A stretch of 64,000 nt of DNA, from assembly GCF_003353175.1 (NCBI RefSeq), contig NZ_QHKS01000011.1, positions 124,001 through 188,000 of the forward strand, read 5' to 3'. The stretch is from Paraburkholderia lacunae. GTDB lineage: Bacteria; Pseudomonadota; Gammaproteobacteria; Burkholderiales; Burkholderiaceae. Shown here in pieces: positions 56,490-64,000 of the stretch (its first letter is position 1; every line of letters begins with the position of its first letter). The notes under the pieces were generated by a model that was not told where the DNA came from, made no database searches, and was given only the letters and a program-made list of their open reading frames with translations. A program made the translations under genes and the position numbers.

Positions 56490-56785
56490 CACGCGGCACC
56501 TATTCAGAACGCCCGCCCGCAGCCGCTCTGCAAAATCTCCTGCGCTAACCCGTTCCCCCAGTACACACACGTCGATTCGCTGGCTCGCGCGTCAGTGAAC
56601 CCTGCGTGTCCGCGAAAAAACGCATGCGTTGACCCGGTCGCCCTTCAAGTCCGCGCGTCAACCGGGTTCGCGCACTGCGCCCACGGCACATCCCGCTGGC
56701 CGCGCTTCGGCGAAACATGCGCGTGTCGAGGCGGCGCCCGTCAAATCGGACCAATCGAAAACAAATAACTCATTGGCGCACTAAA
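56490..56785. other. Intergenic region before the threonine aldolase remnant
   Basis: No gene is seen on either strand. Confidence 0.4.
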
Positions 56786-57037
56786 ATGACCGCTTTCCCG
56801 CCATCTCAGCGCCTGTTGCCGGGTGCGCCGCCAGCCATGCAACATTTCGCGTCCGACAACTACGCCGGCATCTGTCCCGAGGCGCTCGCCGCGCTGATCG
56901 CAGCCAACCGCAGCGGCCACGAACCGGCCTATGGCGACGACTCCTGGACCAACCAGGTATGCGACCGTCTGCGCGAACTGTTCCAGACCGACTGCGAAGT
57001 ATTCTTCGTGTTCAACGGCACGGCCGCCAATTCATAA
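56786..57037 (+). pseudogene. ltaE: Truncated low-specificity threonine aldolase (N-terminal remnant)
   Basis: 83 codons match the N-terminus of PLP-dependent threonine aldolases: MQHFASDNYAGICPEALAAL, HEPAYGDDSWTNQ and EVFFVFNGTAANS. The reading frame then hits TAA exactly where the family continues with the PLP-binding domain, so about three quarters of the protein (about 260 residues with the catalytic Lys) is missing. No further aldolase sequence is seen downstream; the next gene begins 17 bp after the stop. The remnant retains normal codon usage. It could also be a small gene in its own right, but it lacks every catalytic residue. Confidence 0.75.
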
Positions 57038-57054
57038 GACACGTCCCTCTCGCC

Positions 57055-57585
57055 ATGACTCAATATCAATTCTGTCCGCGCTGCGCCACGCCGCTGACCG
57101 AGCGCGTCGACGCCGGGCACGAAGGCGGCCGCGTGCGCCAGGCCTGTCCCGATCCGGAATGCGGCTACGTCCACTGGAACAATCCGTTGCCGGTGGTGGC
57201 CGCGATCGTCGAGTACGAGGACAAGATTCTGCTCGCGCGCAACGCCGCGTGGCCGGAAGGCACGTTCGCGCTGATCACCGGCTTTCTGGAGAACGGCGAG
57301 ACGCCGGAAGAGGGCATCGCCCGCGAAGTGCTCGAAGAAACCTCGCTGCATGCCGAGACGGTCGAGTTGATCGGCGTGTACGAATTCATCCGCAAGAACG
57401 AGCTGATCATCGCGTATCACGTGAAGGCTCACGGGACGATCTCGCTGTCGCCGGAATTGCTCGAATACCGGCTGGTCGAACCAGCCAGGCTGCGGCCGTG
57501 GCGCGCCGGCACCGGTCAGGCGCTCGGCGAATGGATGCGCCGGCGCGGCTTGCCGTTCGAGTTCGTGGAGCGCCCCGGACAATAA
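57055..57585 (+). CDS. Nudix hydrolase with N-terminal zinc ribbon (NudC-like)
   Basis: A 176-residue protein with an N-terminal zinc ribbon, CPRC at residues 7-10 and CPDPEC at 31-36, and a Nudix domain as in NADH pyrophosphatase-like proteins. The Nudix box reads GFLENGE...REVLEETSL, with the usual Gly near its end replaced by Ser; all Glu residues are kept. Early residues YVHWNNPLPVVAAIVEYEDKILLARN are close to NudC-type proteins that lack the full N-terminal domain. It follows the threonine aldolase remnant by 17 bp. Confidence 0.88.
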   Translation: MTQYQFCPRCATPLTERVDAGHEGGRVRQACPDPECGYVHWNNPLPVVAAIVEYEDKILLARNAAWPEGTFALITGFLENGETPEEGIAREVLEETSLHAETVELIGVYEFIRKNELIIAYHVKAHGTISLSPELLEYRLVEPARLRPWRAGTGQALGEWMRRRGLPFEFVERPGQ

Positions 57586-57615
57586 GCGGGCGCGACATCA
57601 AGGAGGGAGGTCGGC

Positions 57616-58764
57616 ATGGCCTATATCTACTATCTGACCCATATCCATCTTGGCTACGACGCGCTGTCGCAACTGGCGTCGGAATGCGCGCGTGTCGGCA
57701 TCAAGCGGCCGCTTCTGATTACCGACAAGGGCGTGGCCGCAGCCGGCATCGTGCAGCGCGCGCTCGACGTATTGAAGTTCGGCGACGTGCCGGTATTCGA
57801 CGACACGCCGTCGAACCCGACGGAAGCGATGGTGCTGGCGGCCGCCGGGCGGTATCGCGACGAAGGCTGCGACGGGCTGATCGCCGTGGGCGGCGGATCG
57901 TCGATCGATCTGGCCAAAGGTGTGGCGATCGCGGCCACGCACCCCGGCGCGCTGACCCAGTACGCGACCATCAAAGGCGGCAGCCCGAAGATCACCGCCG
58001 CCGCTGCGCCGCTGATCGCCGTGCCCACCACCGCGGGCACCGGCAGCGAAGTCGCGCGCGGCGCGATCATGATTCTGAACGATGGCCGCAAGCTCGGTTT
58101 TCACTCGTGGCATCTGCTGCCGAAATCGGCGTTGTGCGACCCGGCGCTCACCCTTGGCCTGCCGCCCGGTTTGACTGCCGCGACCGGCATGGACGCGATC
58201 GCGCACTGCATCGAAACCTTCCTCGCGCCGGCCTTCAATCCGCCCGCCGACGGCATCGCGCTGGACGGCCTGGAGCGCGCGTGGGCCAACATCGAACGCG
58301 CGACGACGGATGGTAGAGATCGCGCAGCACGCCTGCACATGATGAGCGCATCGATGCAAGGCGCGATGGCGTTTCAGAAAGGCCTCGGCTGCGTGCATTC
58401 GCTGTCGCATCCGCTGGGCGGTCTGGAGGTGAACGGGCGCACGTCGCTGCATCACGGCACGCTGAACGCGGTCGTGCTGCCGGCGGTGCTGCGTTTCAAC
58501 GAAACCGCCGACACCGTGGTCGCCGATAAACGCTATGCCCGGATGCGTCGCGTGATGGGTTTGCCGGAGAACGCGGATCTCGCGCAGGCGCTGTTCGACA
58601 TGACCGCGCGGCTCGGATTGCCGACCGGCCTGAAGCAGATGGGCGTCGACGAAAGCATGTTCGACAAGGTCATCAAGGGCGCGCTTGCCGATCACTGCCA
58701 CCGTACGAATCCGCGCGAAGCAAGCGCCGACGACTACCGCCGCATGCTGACCGAGTCGCTTTGA
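57616..58764 (+). CDS. Iron-containing (group III) alcohol dehydrogenase
   Basis: A 382-residue NAD(P)-dependent alcohol dehydrogenase of the iron-containing family. The nucleotide-binding part has DGLIAVGGGSSIDLAKGVAIAA, the phosphate/metal region PTTAGTGSEVARGA, and the iron ligands in MDAIAHCIETFL and GCVHSLSHPLGG plus HHGTLNAVVLP. AAGGAGGGAGG precedes the ATG. It runs in the same direction as the following thioesterase and Liv-type transporter genes, 85 bp away, so an aldehyde/alcohol step in the same pathway is possible but unproven. Confidence 0.92.
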   Translation: MAYIYYLTHIHLGYDALSQLASECARVGIKRPLLITDKGVAAAGIVQRALDVLKFGDVPVFDDTPSNPTEAMVLAAAGRYRDEGCDGLIAVGGGSSIDLAKGVAIAATHPGALTQYATIKGGSPKITAAAAPLIAVPTTAGTGSEVARGAIMILNDGRKLGFHSWHLLPKSALCDPALTLGLPPGLTAATGMDAIAHCIETFLAPAFNPPADGIALDGLERAWANIERATTDGRDRAARLHMMSASMQGAMAFQKGLGCVHSLSHPLGGLEVNGRTSLHHGTLNAVVLPAVLRFNETADTVVADKRYARMRRVMGLPENADLAQALFDMTARLGLPTGLKQMGVDESMFDKVIKGALADHCHRTNPREASADDYRRMLTESL

Positions 58765-58800
58765 ACCGGATAGGCCAAAACAACTGCCGCCATGACGTCC

Positions 58801-58836
58801 AACCCAGCGCCCAACTCAGCACCCAACCCAGCGAGC
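58801..58836. repeat. 12-bp tandem repeat, three copies
   Basis: AACCCAGCGCCC, AACTCAGCACCC and AACCCAGCGAGC follow one another in the short gap before the thioesterase gene. Confidence 0.75.
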
Positions 58837-58849
58837 AAGCACAGTCACG

Positions 58850-59299
58850 ATGAATAAACCCGCACCGGCCGCGCGCGCGGCGTACCCGCACTTTCTGCCG
58901 ATCACGACACGCTGGATGGACAACGACGTCTACGGCCACGTGAACAACGTCGTCTACTACAGCTACTTCGATACGGTGGTGAACGAGTATCTGATCCGCG
59001 CGGGCATGCTCGACTTCGAGCACGGCGCGACGATCGGCCTGGTGGTCGAGACGCATTGCAACTACTTCGCGCCGCTGGTGTTTCCCGACCGGGTCGACGC
59101 GGGCTTGCGAGTGGCGCGGCTCGGCACCTCGAGCGTGCGTTACGAAGTGGGGCTTTTCAGGGAAGGCGACGATCGGCCCGCCGCACAAGGTCATTTCGTG
59201 CACGTCTACGTGGATCGCGTGACGCGTCGTCCGGTGACGCTGCCGGCGCCGTTGCGCGCCGCGCTCGAACCGCTGACGGCCGCGGCGCAAGCGGAATAG
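58850..59299 (+). CDS. Acyl-CoA thioesterase (hotdog fold, YbgC/4HBT-like)
   Basis: A 149-residue hotdog thioesterase. The 4-hydroxybenzoyl-CoA thioesterase-type active-site motif is TRWMDNDVYGHVNNVVYYSYFD, with the catalytic Asp in DNDVYGHVNN. The substrate could be a short-chain or aromatic acyl-CoA. It starts 4 bp upstream of LivH's GTG spacing-wise and so is the first gene of a tight thioesterase-livHMGF transcription unit, which is unusual for a Liv-type transporter operon. Confidence 0.88.
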   Translation: MNKPAPAARAAYPHFLPITTRWMDNDVYGHVNNVVYYSYFDTVVNEYLIRAGMLDFEHGATIGLVVETHCNYFAPLVFPDRVDAGLRVARLGTSSVRYEVGLFREGDDRPAAQGHFVHVYVDRVTRRPVTLPAPLRAALEPLTAAAQAE

Positions 59300-59303
59300 G
59301 CGC

Positions 59304-60242
59304 GTGCAGTCGCTCGTCATCAATCTGCTGAACGGCGTCAGTTACGGGCTGCTGCTGTTCATGCTGTCGGCGGGCCTGACACTGATTTTCAGCATGCTCG
59401 GCGTGCTGAACTTCGCGCACGCGAGCTTCTATATGCTCGGGGCGTACGTCGGGTTTTCGGTGGCGGCGCAGGCGGGATTCTGGGCGGCGCTGGTGGTCGC
59501 GCCGCTGCTCGTCGGGGCGATCGGCGCGGCTCTGGAGCGCGGTTTGCTGCGCCGCGTGCGTCCGCACGGTCATCTTGCCGAGTTGCTGCTCACGTTCGGC
59601 GCGGCCTATCTGCTCGGCGAAGCGGTCAAGCTCGGCTGGGGCCTGAACGCCCTGAGCGCGACGGTTCCGGCTGCGCTCGATGGTCCGTTGTTCACCGTCT
59701 ACGGTGCGGCCTTCGCGCGCTATCGGGCGTTCATGATGGCAGTGTCGCTGGCGATGCTCGCGGTGCTGTACGCGGTGCTGCGCGTCTCGAAGGCCGGCTT
59801 GATCGTGCGCGCGGCGCTCACGCACGCGAGCGCTGTCGAAGCGCTCGGCCACAACGTGCCGCGCGTATTCACCGGCGTGTTCGCGGCGGGCACGGCGCTC
59901 GCCGCTCTCGCCGGGGTGATCGGCGCGCCGCTCTTCGTGATCGAACCGGCGATGGCGGAGTCGGTCGGGTCGATCGTCTTCGTGGTGGTCGTAATCGGTG
60001 GGCTTGGCTCGTTGAGCGGGGCGCTGGCGGCCTCGCTGATGGTCGGCTGCGTGCAGACCCTCGCGGTGGCGAGCGACGTCTCGCTGGGCGACGTCATGTC
60101 CGCGTTCGGGGAAACGCTACCGCCCGAATGGGACGCGCTGACGCTCGCGCAACTCGCGCCGCTGATTCCCTATCTGCTGCTCGTCGCGATGCTGGCGCTG
60201 CGCCCGCGCGGACTCTTCGGCCGGCGTGACGACCGTGCGTGA
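59304..60242 (+). CDS. Branched-chain amino acid-type ABC transporter permease (LivH-like)
   Basis: A 312-residue LivH-family permease starting at GTG (MQSLVINLLNGVSYG), 4 bp after the thioesterase stop. The family start motif LNGVSYGLLLFMLSAGLTLIFSMLGVLNFAHASFYMLGAY is typical, with NFAHASFYMLGAY the key part. About eight membrane helices are seen, and the loop EALGHNVPRVFTGVFAAG is the ATPase-contact region. Liv-type transporters carry branched-chain amino acids, urea, amides or aromatic acids; the substrate here is undetermined. Confidence 0.9.
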   Translation: MQSLVINLLNGVSYGLLLFMLSAGLTLIFSMLGVLNFAHASFYMLGAYVGFSVAAQAGFWAALVVAPLLVGAIGAALERGLLRRVRPHGHLAELLLTFGAAYLLGEAVKLGWGLNALSATVPAALDGPLFTVYGAAFARYRAFMMAVSLAMLAVLYAVLRVSKAGLIVRAALTHASAVEALGHNVPRVFTGVFAAGTALAALAGVIGAPLFVIEPAMAESVGSIVFVVVVIGGLGSLSGALAASLMVGCVQTLAVASDVSLGDVMSAFGETLPPEWDALTLAQLAPLIPYLLLVAMLALRPRGLFGRRDDRA

Positions 60243-61551
60243 ACGACACGAACCACCTGAACTGCGTGATCCGGCTGAAGCGCCCGAGGCCCGGCCGCGT
60301 TCGAGGCGGCGTCGGTTCGCGCCGTGGCTCGCGCTCATCGCGTTCCTCGCGGTGCCGCCATGCATATGGCCGCAAAGCTGGCTGCTCGCCTATCTCGCGC
60401 AGACCGCGACGATGATCGTCTTCGCGCTGTCGTACAACTTGCTGCTCGGCGAAACGGGACTGCTGTCGTTCGGGCATGCCGCCTATGCCGGATTGGGCGC
60501 GTTGATTGCCGCGCAGGTGTTCAACCGCGGTGGCGTGCCGCTGGCGCTGTTGCCGTTGATAGGGGGCATCGGCGGCGCGCTGTGCGCAGCGCTGCTCGGT
60601 TTCGTGTCGACGCGGCGCGCCGGCACTGCGTTCGCGATGATTACGCTCGGCATCGGCGAACTCGTCGCGGCGGCCGCGTGGACCTTGTCCAACTGGTTCG
60701 GCGGCGTGGCCGGCGTGCCGATCGATCGCGCGAGCGGACCGCTGCTCGGGAGCTGGAGCTTCGGCCCGGCAGCGCAGGCCTATGCGCTGATCGCGCTGTG
60801 GTGCGTGCTGGCGACCGCTGCAATGTTTGCGCTGTCGCGCACGCCTTTCATGCGCCTCGCCAACGCCGTGCGCGACAACCCGGTGCGCGCCGCGGCGATC
60901 GGTTGGTATCCGCGCCGCATCCGCTTTGGCGTGGTGGTAGTGTCGGCGTTTTTTGCCGGCATGGCGGGGACCTTGGGGTTGATCAATGTCGAACTGGTGT
61001 CGACGGAAAGCGTCGGCATGATGCGCTCGGGCGCGGTGCTGATCGCGACGGTGATCGGCGGCACGGCGGCGTTTTTCGGGCCGGTGGCGGGCGCTGTCGT
61101 CCTGACCTTTTTCAGCGTCGCGGTGGCGAGCGTGACGCGGGCGTGGCTGTTCTATCTGGGGCTGTTCTTTATCGTGGTCGTGATGGCCGCGCCCGATGGT
61201 CTCGCGGGCTTCGTGCAGCGGCACACGGCCCGCGTCGCGGAATACGGCTGGCGCGTGTGCGGCAAGGCTTATCTATTGGGTACCGCAGCCGCGCTGCTGT
61301 GGACGCTGGCCGTCGTACTCGCGGTGCAGTGGGCCTACGCCGCTCAATTCGGCGCGGACGACGGCGCGTCGCTCAACGTGATCGGTATGCCGCTACTCAC
61401 GCTACTCACGGCCTCATCGCATCTGTGGCTGGGCGCAGCGGTTTGCATACTGACCGCGTTCGGTGCGCTGGCGGCGCATTACGCGGCTCGCGCGCGAGCA
61501 CGCCTTGCCGTTATCGCGCGCCGCACGTCGGCCAGCGGAGGCGCGCGATGA
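60226..61551 (+). CDS. Liv-type ABC transporter permease LivM with C-terminal extension
   Basis: A 441-residue LivM-family permease, overlapping livH by 17 bp. After an Arg/Pro-rich N-terminal leader of about 30 residues, the family core has FALSYNLLLGETGLLSFGHAAYAGLGAL and the ATPase-contact loop RLANAVRDNPVRAAAIGW. The core ends at the usual PDGLAGFVQR (about residue 330), but about 110 residues follow, with two extra hydrophobic segments (LLGTAAALLWTLAVVLAVQW and a second around LGAAVCILTAFGALAA). Such an extension is not typical of LivM. The GTG start has alternatives within ten codons. Confidence 0.87.
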   Translation: MTTVRERHEPPELRDPAEAPEARPRSRRRRFAPWLALIAFLAVPPCIWPQSWLLAYLAQTATMIVFALSYNLLLGETGLLSFGHAAYAGLGALIAAQVFNRGGVPLALLPLIGGIGGALCAALLGFVSTRRAGTAFAMITLGIGELVAAAAWTLSNWFGGVAGVPIDRASGPLLGSWSFGPAAQAYALIALWCVLATAAMFALSRTPFMRLANAVRDNPVRAAAIGWYPRRIRFGVVVVSAFFAGMAGTLGLINVELVSTESVGMMRSGAVLIATVIGGTAAFFGPVAGAVVLTFFSVAVASVTRAWLFYLGLFFIVVVMAAPDGLAGFVQRHTARVAEYGWRVCGKAYLLGTAAALLWTLAVVLAVQWAYAAQFGADDGASLNVIGMPLLTLLTASSHLWLGAAVCILTAFGALAAHYAARARARLAVIARRTSASGGAR

Positions 61552-62300
61552 TCCCGGCGCTCGCGCTCTACGGCATCGAAAAACGCTTCGGCGCGACGCA
61601 GATTCTGCGTGGCGTCGATCTCTTCATCGAGCCCGGCGAGCGTCACGCGTTGATCGGCCCGAACGGCGCCGGCAAGTCGACGCTCTTCAACCTGATCGCC
61701 GGCGGAGCGCGGCCGAACGCCGGGCGCATCGATCTGTTCGGCGCGGAGATCACGCGGCTCGCGCCGGCCGCGATCACGCGCCGCGGCCTCGCGCGCAGCT
61801 TCCAGACCAGCAGTGTGTTCGCGCGGCTGAGCGTGTTCGACAATTTGCGCTGTGCCGCGCAGCTTGCCGAGCGCGATCGCACGCGCTGGTGGCAGCGCTT
61901 CACCGGTTCGCGCACGGTTGACACGCGCGCCGAACAGGTGCTCGAGGCGGTGGGGCTGAGCGGGCGCCGGCACCTGCAGGCCGGCACGCTCAGCTATGCG
62001 GAGCAGCGCGCGCTCGACTTGGGCCTCGCGCTCGCGGGCGGCGCGCACACCTTGCTGCTCGACGAACCGACCGCCGGCATGAACCGCGCCGAAGCGGCGC
62101 GCGCGATCGAACTGATTCGCGAGACGACCGCCGGCCGCACGCTGCTGATGGTCGAGCACGACATGGACGCCGTGTTCGGTCTCGCCGATCGCATCTCCGT
62201 GCTGGTGCAGGGCCGCGTGATCGCGACCGGCACGCCGGCGGCGATTCGCGCGGATGCGGCGGTGCGCGCGGCTTACCTCGGCGACGGTGTCGGCGCATGA
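61548..62300 (+). CDS. Liv-type ABC transporter ATPase LivG
   Basis: A 250-residue ATPase overlapping livM by ATGA. Walker A is intact (GPNGAGKST), the family-specific Q-loop is RSFQTSSVF, Walker B is LLLDEPTAGMN and the H-loop MVEHDMDAVF is present. The signature reads LSYAEQRALD, with Ala where LivG proteins keep Gly. Pairing with LivF therefore puts the degenerate signature into the second composite ATP site. Upstream extensions of this frame over livM are not used. Confidence 0.92.
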   Translation: MIPALALYGIEKRFGATQILRGVDLFIEPGERHALIGPNGAGKSTLFNLIAGGARPNAGRIDLFGAEITRLAPAAITRRGLARSFQTSSVFARLSVFDNLRCAAQLAERDRTRWWQRFTGSRTVDTRAEQVLEAVGLSGRRHLQAGTLSYAEQRALDLGLALAGGAHTLLLDEPTAGMNRAEAARAIELIRETTAGRTLLMVEHDMDAVFGLADRISVLVQGRVIATGTPAAIRADAAVRAAYLGDGVGA

Positions 62301-63010
62301 CGGCCTTGCTCGACATCGTGGGGCTGAATGCCTGGTACGGCGCGAGCCAGGCGCTGCATGGCGTGACGCTGCAGCTCGAGGCGGGCGAAGTGCTCGCGCT
62401 GGTCGGGCGCAACGGCTCCGGCCGTTCGACGCTGGCGCGCGCCATCATGGGCCTCGTGCGCAGCGAGGGCGAGTTGCGCTTTGCCGGCCGTTCGCTCGGC
62501 GGGCTGCGCACGTTCGAAATCGCCCGCCTGGGGCTCGGCTATGTCCCCGAGCATCGCGATGTGTTTGCGACGCTGAGCGTCCACGAGAATCTGCAACTCG
62601 GTGTCGCGCCGCGTGAGCGGGGCCGCACGCCGCGTTTCACCTTCGACGACGCGTACGAGCTATTCCCCGTCCTGCGTGAACGACGACGCACGCGGGCCGG
62701 CGCGTTGTCGGGCGGCGAGCAGCAGATGCTGACCCTGGCGCGCGCGCTGCTCGGGGACCCCGATCTGCTGGTGATCGACGAACCCGGCGAGGGCCTCGCG
62801 AGCCTGGTGATGGAGCAGGTCGCGCAGTGTCTGCGGATGTTGCGCGATCGTGGCGTGGCGATGCTGCTGATCGAACAGCGCCTTGTGATCGCGCAAGACA
62901 TCGCAAGCCGGGTCGCGGTGATGGGGCATGGCGAGATCGTCTTCGACGGCGCGCTCGCGTCGTTCCTCGCGCGTCCCGATGTGATGCAGGAATGGCTCGG
63001 CGTGGGTTGA
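62297..63010 (+). CDS. Liv-type ABC transporter ATPase LivF with Walker A Lys to Arg change
   Basis: A 237-residue ATPase overlapping livG by ATGA. Walker A reads GRNGSGRST: the normally invariant Lys is Arg (codon CGT). The signature LSGGEQQML and Walker B LLVIDEPGEGLA are intact, and the H-loop position is Gln (LLIEQRLVI), which is normal for LivF. The family context is otherwise standard (GLGYVPEHRDVFATLSVHENL in its parts). Hydrolysis by this subunit's own site is expected to be weak. Confidence 0.92.
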   Translation: MTALLDIVGLNAWYGASQALHGVTLQLEAGEVLALVGRNGSGRSTLARAIMGLVRSEGELRFAGRSLGGLRTFEIARLGLGYVPEHRDVFATLSVHENLQLGVAPRERGRTPRFTFDDAYELFPVLRERRRTRAGALSGGEQQMLTLARALLGDPDLLVIDEPGEGLASLVMEQVAQCLRMLRDRGVAMLLIEQRLVIAQDIASRVAVMGHGEIVFDGALASFLARPDVMQEWLGVG

Positions 63011-63385
63011 CCGCTGAACGGGATGCCGTGGTTTTATTGCGGCGCGGCATTCAAAAATGGCGATCGTTTTGCGCTCCTACTGGGGGTTCGACGCGCGGTG
63101 CGTCTTATTCGACGCTTCAGGCACGCCAACCATCCGTTTGAATCCCATTTGCGGACATGCTGCTCGCGCCCGATGCACGCGGCTTCGCGATGAAACACTC
63201 GGGCGATTCAAACGCTCGATCGTTTGGTGAGCGTCCTCCAGAAATCTTGTCGGCAGCGCGCCTGCAAATAAAGACAATCAGGTCGAAGGCGCACAGCGGC
63301 GGTTCGGTGTTTGAAGCCGGCGTATGCGCGACGAACCATGCTGCATCCGGTGCGCGTAGACGCGCCGCGGCTTCAGGAGGAGACG
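63011..63385. other. Intergenic region between livF and the terminal lipoprotein gene
   Basis: An inverted repeat CAAACG-CTCGAT-CGTTTG at 63209-63226 is the only notable element. No gene and no substrate-binding-protein fragment is seen. Confidence 0.45.
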
Positions 63386-64000
63386 TCATGAAACAGAGCC
63401 AGTTGCGCACTCGAACACCGCTCACCGATGCGTGGCGTGCACGGGCGAGCGCCGGCGCCGCGCTGGTCACGGCCGCGCTGCTGATGTCCGCGTGCGCCGA
63501 CGCCAGCTCGACCACGGGCGACGCGGCCTCCCCGCCGTCTGCGCAAACCGGTGCCGCTGCCAACGCGGATCGACCCGCTTCCCCCTCACGTCCTGCGCTC
63601 GAACTCGCGAAGGCCAAACAGCTGAGCGCAGAACAGAGCGTCGCCGCGCGCGTGCCATCGGCGAGCGGCATGAGCGTCAGGCGCACTCGTGCGTTGACGC
63701 TGCGCGATTCCGGCATCGACGGCTCGCTGATGTTCGCGCGCGACGTCGATTTTCGCGTGACCGGCGACATCGGTTTCATGATTCACGACATGGCGGCCAC
63801 GTTGAGCCCGACGCACGCCGGCCAGCCGATCGTGTTCGACGATCCGACCAGCGTGACGATCAACGTTCATCGTGGCAGGGTCACACTCGACAGTGCCAAA
63901 CTCACCGCGATCTTCAACCGCTATCTGTTCCAGTACCAGGGCTCGCCGCTGCGCAATATGCGCGTGGTGCCGCAAGACCGCGGCAGCCTGCGTATTACCG
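63386..64000 (+). CDS. Lipoprotein of unknown function, cut by the window edge
   Basis: 205 codons are open to the end of the window. The start MKQSQLRTRTPLTDAWRAR has a strong AGGAGGAG 5-7 nt upstream. A long basic n-region precedes a hydrophobic stretch with lipobox LMSAC, then a low-complexity Ser/Ala/Thr/Pro linker of about 40 residues. From about residue 100 a folded domain appears (GIDGSLMFARDVDFRVTGDIG, then FDDPTSVTINVHRGRVTLD), which I do not recognise. It is not a solute-binding protein by any motif visible, so it probably does not belong to the Liv transporter. Confidence 0.82.

Noticed and set aside
58792..58857. A 21-residue leader peptide before the thioesterase (MTSNPAPNSAPNPASKHSHDE)
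   Set aside because: It is created by the 12-bp repeats and has no ribosome-binding site; its overlap with the thioesterase start is probably chance.
60324..62300. A 658-residue protein containing LivG
   Set aside because: The first 408 residues are Arg-rich and out of frame over livM; the real LivG starts at the ATG overlapping the livM stop.

Overview
The window looks like a chromosomal segment of a Burkholderiaceae beta-proteobacterium, most likely Paraburkholderia or a close Burkholderia relative. The basis is high GC with strong GC3 codon bias, the order carAB-greA-yhbY-rlmE-ftsH-folP-glmM-pstSCAB-phoU-phoBR-ppk-ppx, and an ornithine-lipid acyltransferase (olsB) next to the phosphate genes. 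I see no rRNA operon, transposase, phage gene or CRISPR array. It is mostly core genome with a more accessory right-hand end.

Layout. 1-3.7 kb: rnhA (cut by the window edge) and a SAM methyltransferase, divergent from gloB, then the lytic transglycosylase mltD. 3.8-17.2 kb: an MFS permease, carA-carB behind a long structured leader, greA, a DUF4149 membrane protein, yhbY, rlmE, ftsH, folP and glmM. 17.2-30.4 kb: a 12-copy 15-bp minisatellite, then a phosphate block with Pho boxes, pstSCAB-phoU-phoB-phoR, and ppk and ppx divergent from each other, followed by olsB, sixA and tRNA-Pro. 30.5-38.9 kb: small membrane and lipoproteins, a MATE exporter, a pentapeptide-repeat protein, a long AT-richer non-coding stretch ending in a strong terminator, an NlpD-like LysM/LytM lipoprotein, an aldose epimerase, uppP and tRNA-Arg. 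39-50.9 kb: an AcpA-type phosphoesterase divergent from a di-haem peroxidase, a Nudix hydrolase, an orphan amino-acid-binding protein, glnS, ggt, a small hydrolase and a CaiB-type CoA-transferase. 51.2-56.3 kb: alaS, and a LysR regulator divergent from a YbfB-type MFS permease. 56.3-64 kb: a second 15-bp minisatellite, a truncated threonine aldolase, a Nudix hydrolase, an iron alcohol dehydrogenase, a thioesterase coupled to an atypical Liv-type ABC transporter, and a lipoprotein running off the edge.

How the genes work together. The coherent theme is phosphate starvation. PstSCAB-PhoU senses and imports phosphate and controls PhoR/PhoB; Ppk and Ppx make and break polyphosphate; OlsB starts synthesis of phosphorus-free ornithine lipids. 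By eye, arrays of PhoB half-sites with about 11-bp period occur not only before pstS but also before ppk and, most convincingly, before olsB, so the whole block may be one local Pho regulon.

The most unusual item is the Liv-type transporter at 59.3-63.0 kb. LivF has Arg in place of the Walker A Lys, LivG has Ala in place of the conserved signature Gly, so one of the two composite ATP sites looks degenerate. LivM carries an extra C-terminal region with two predicted membrane segments. The operon starts with an acyl-CoA thioesterase and no substrate-binding protein is visible. All functional claims are from reading the sequence; no database search was run.
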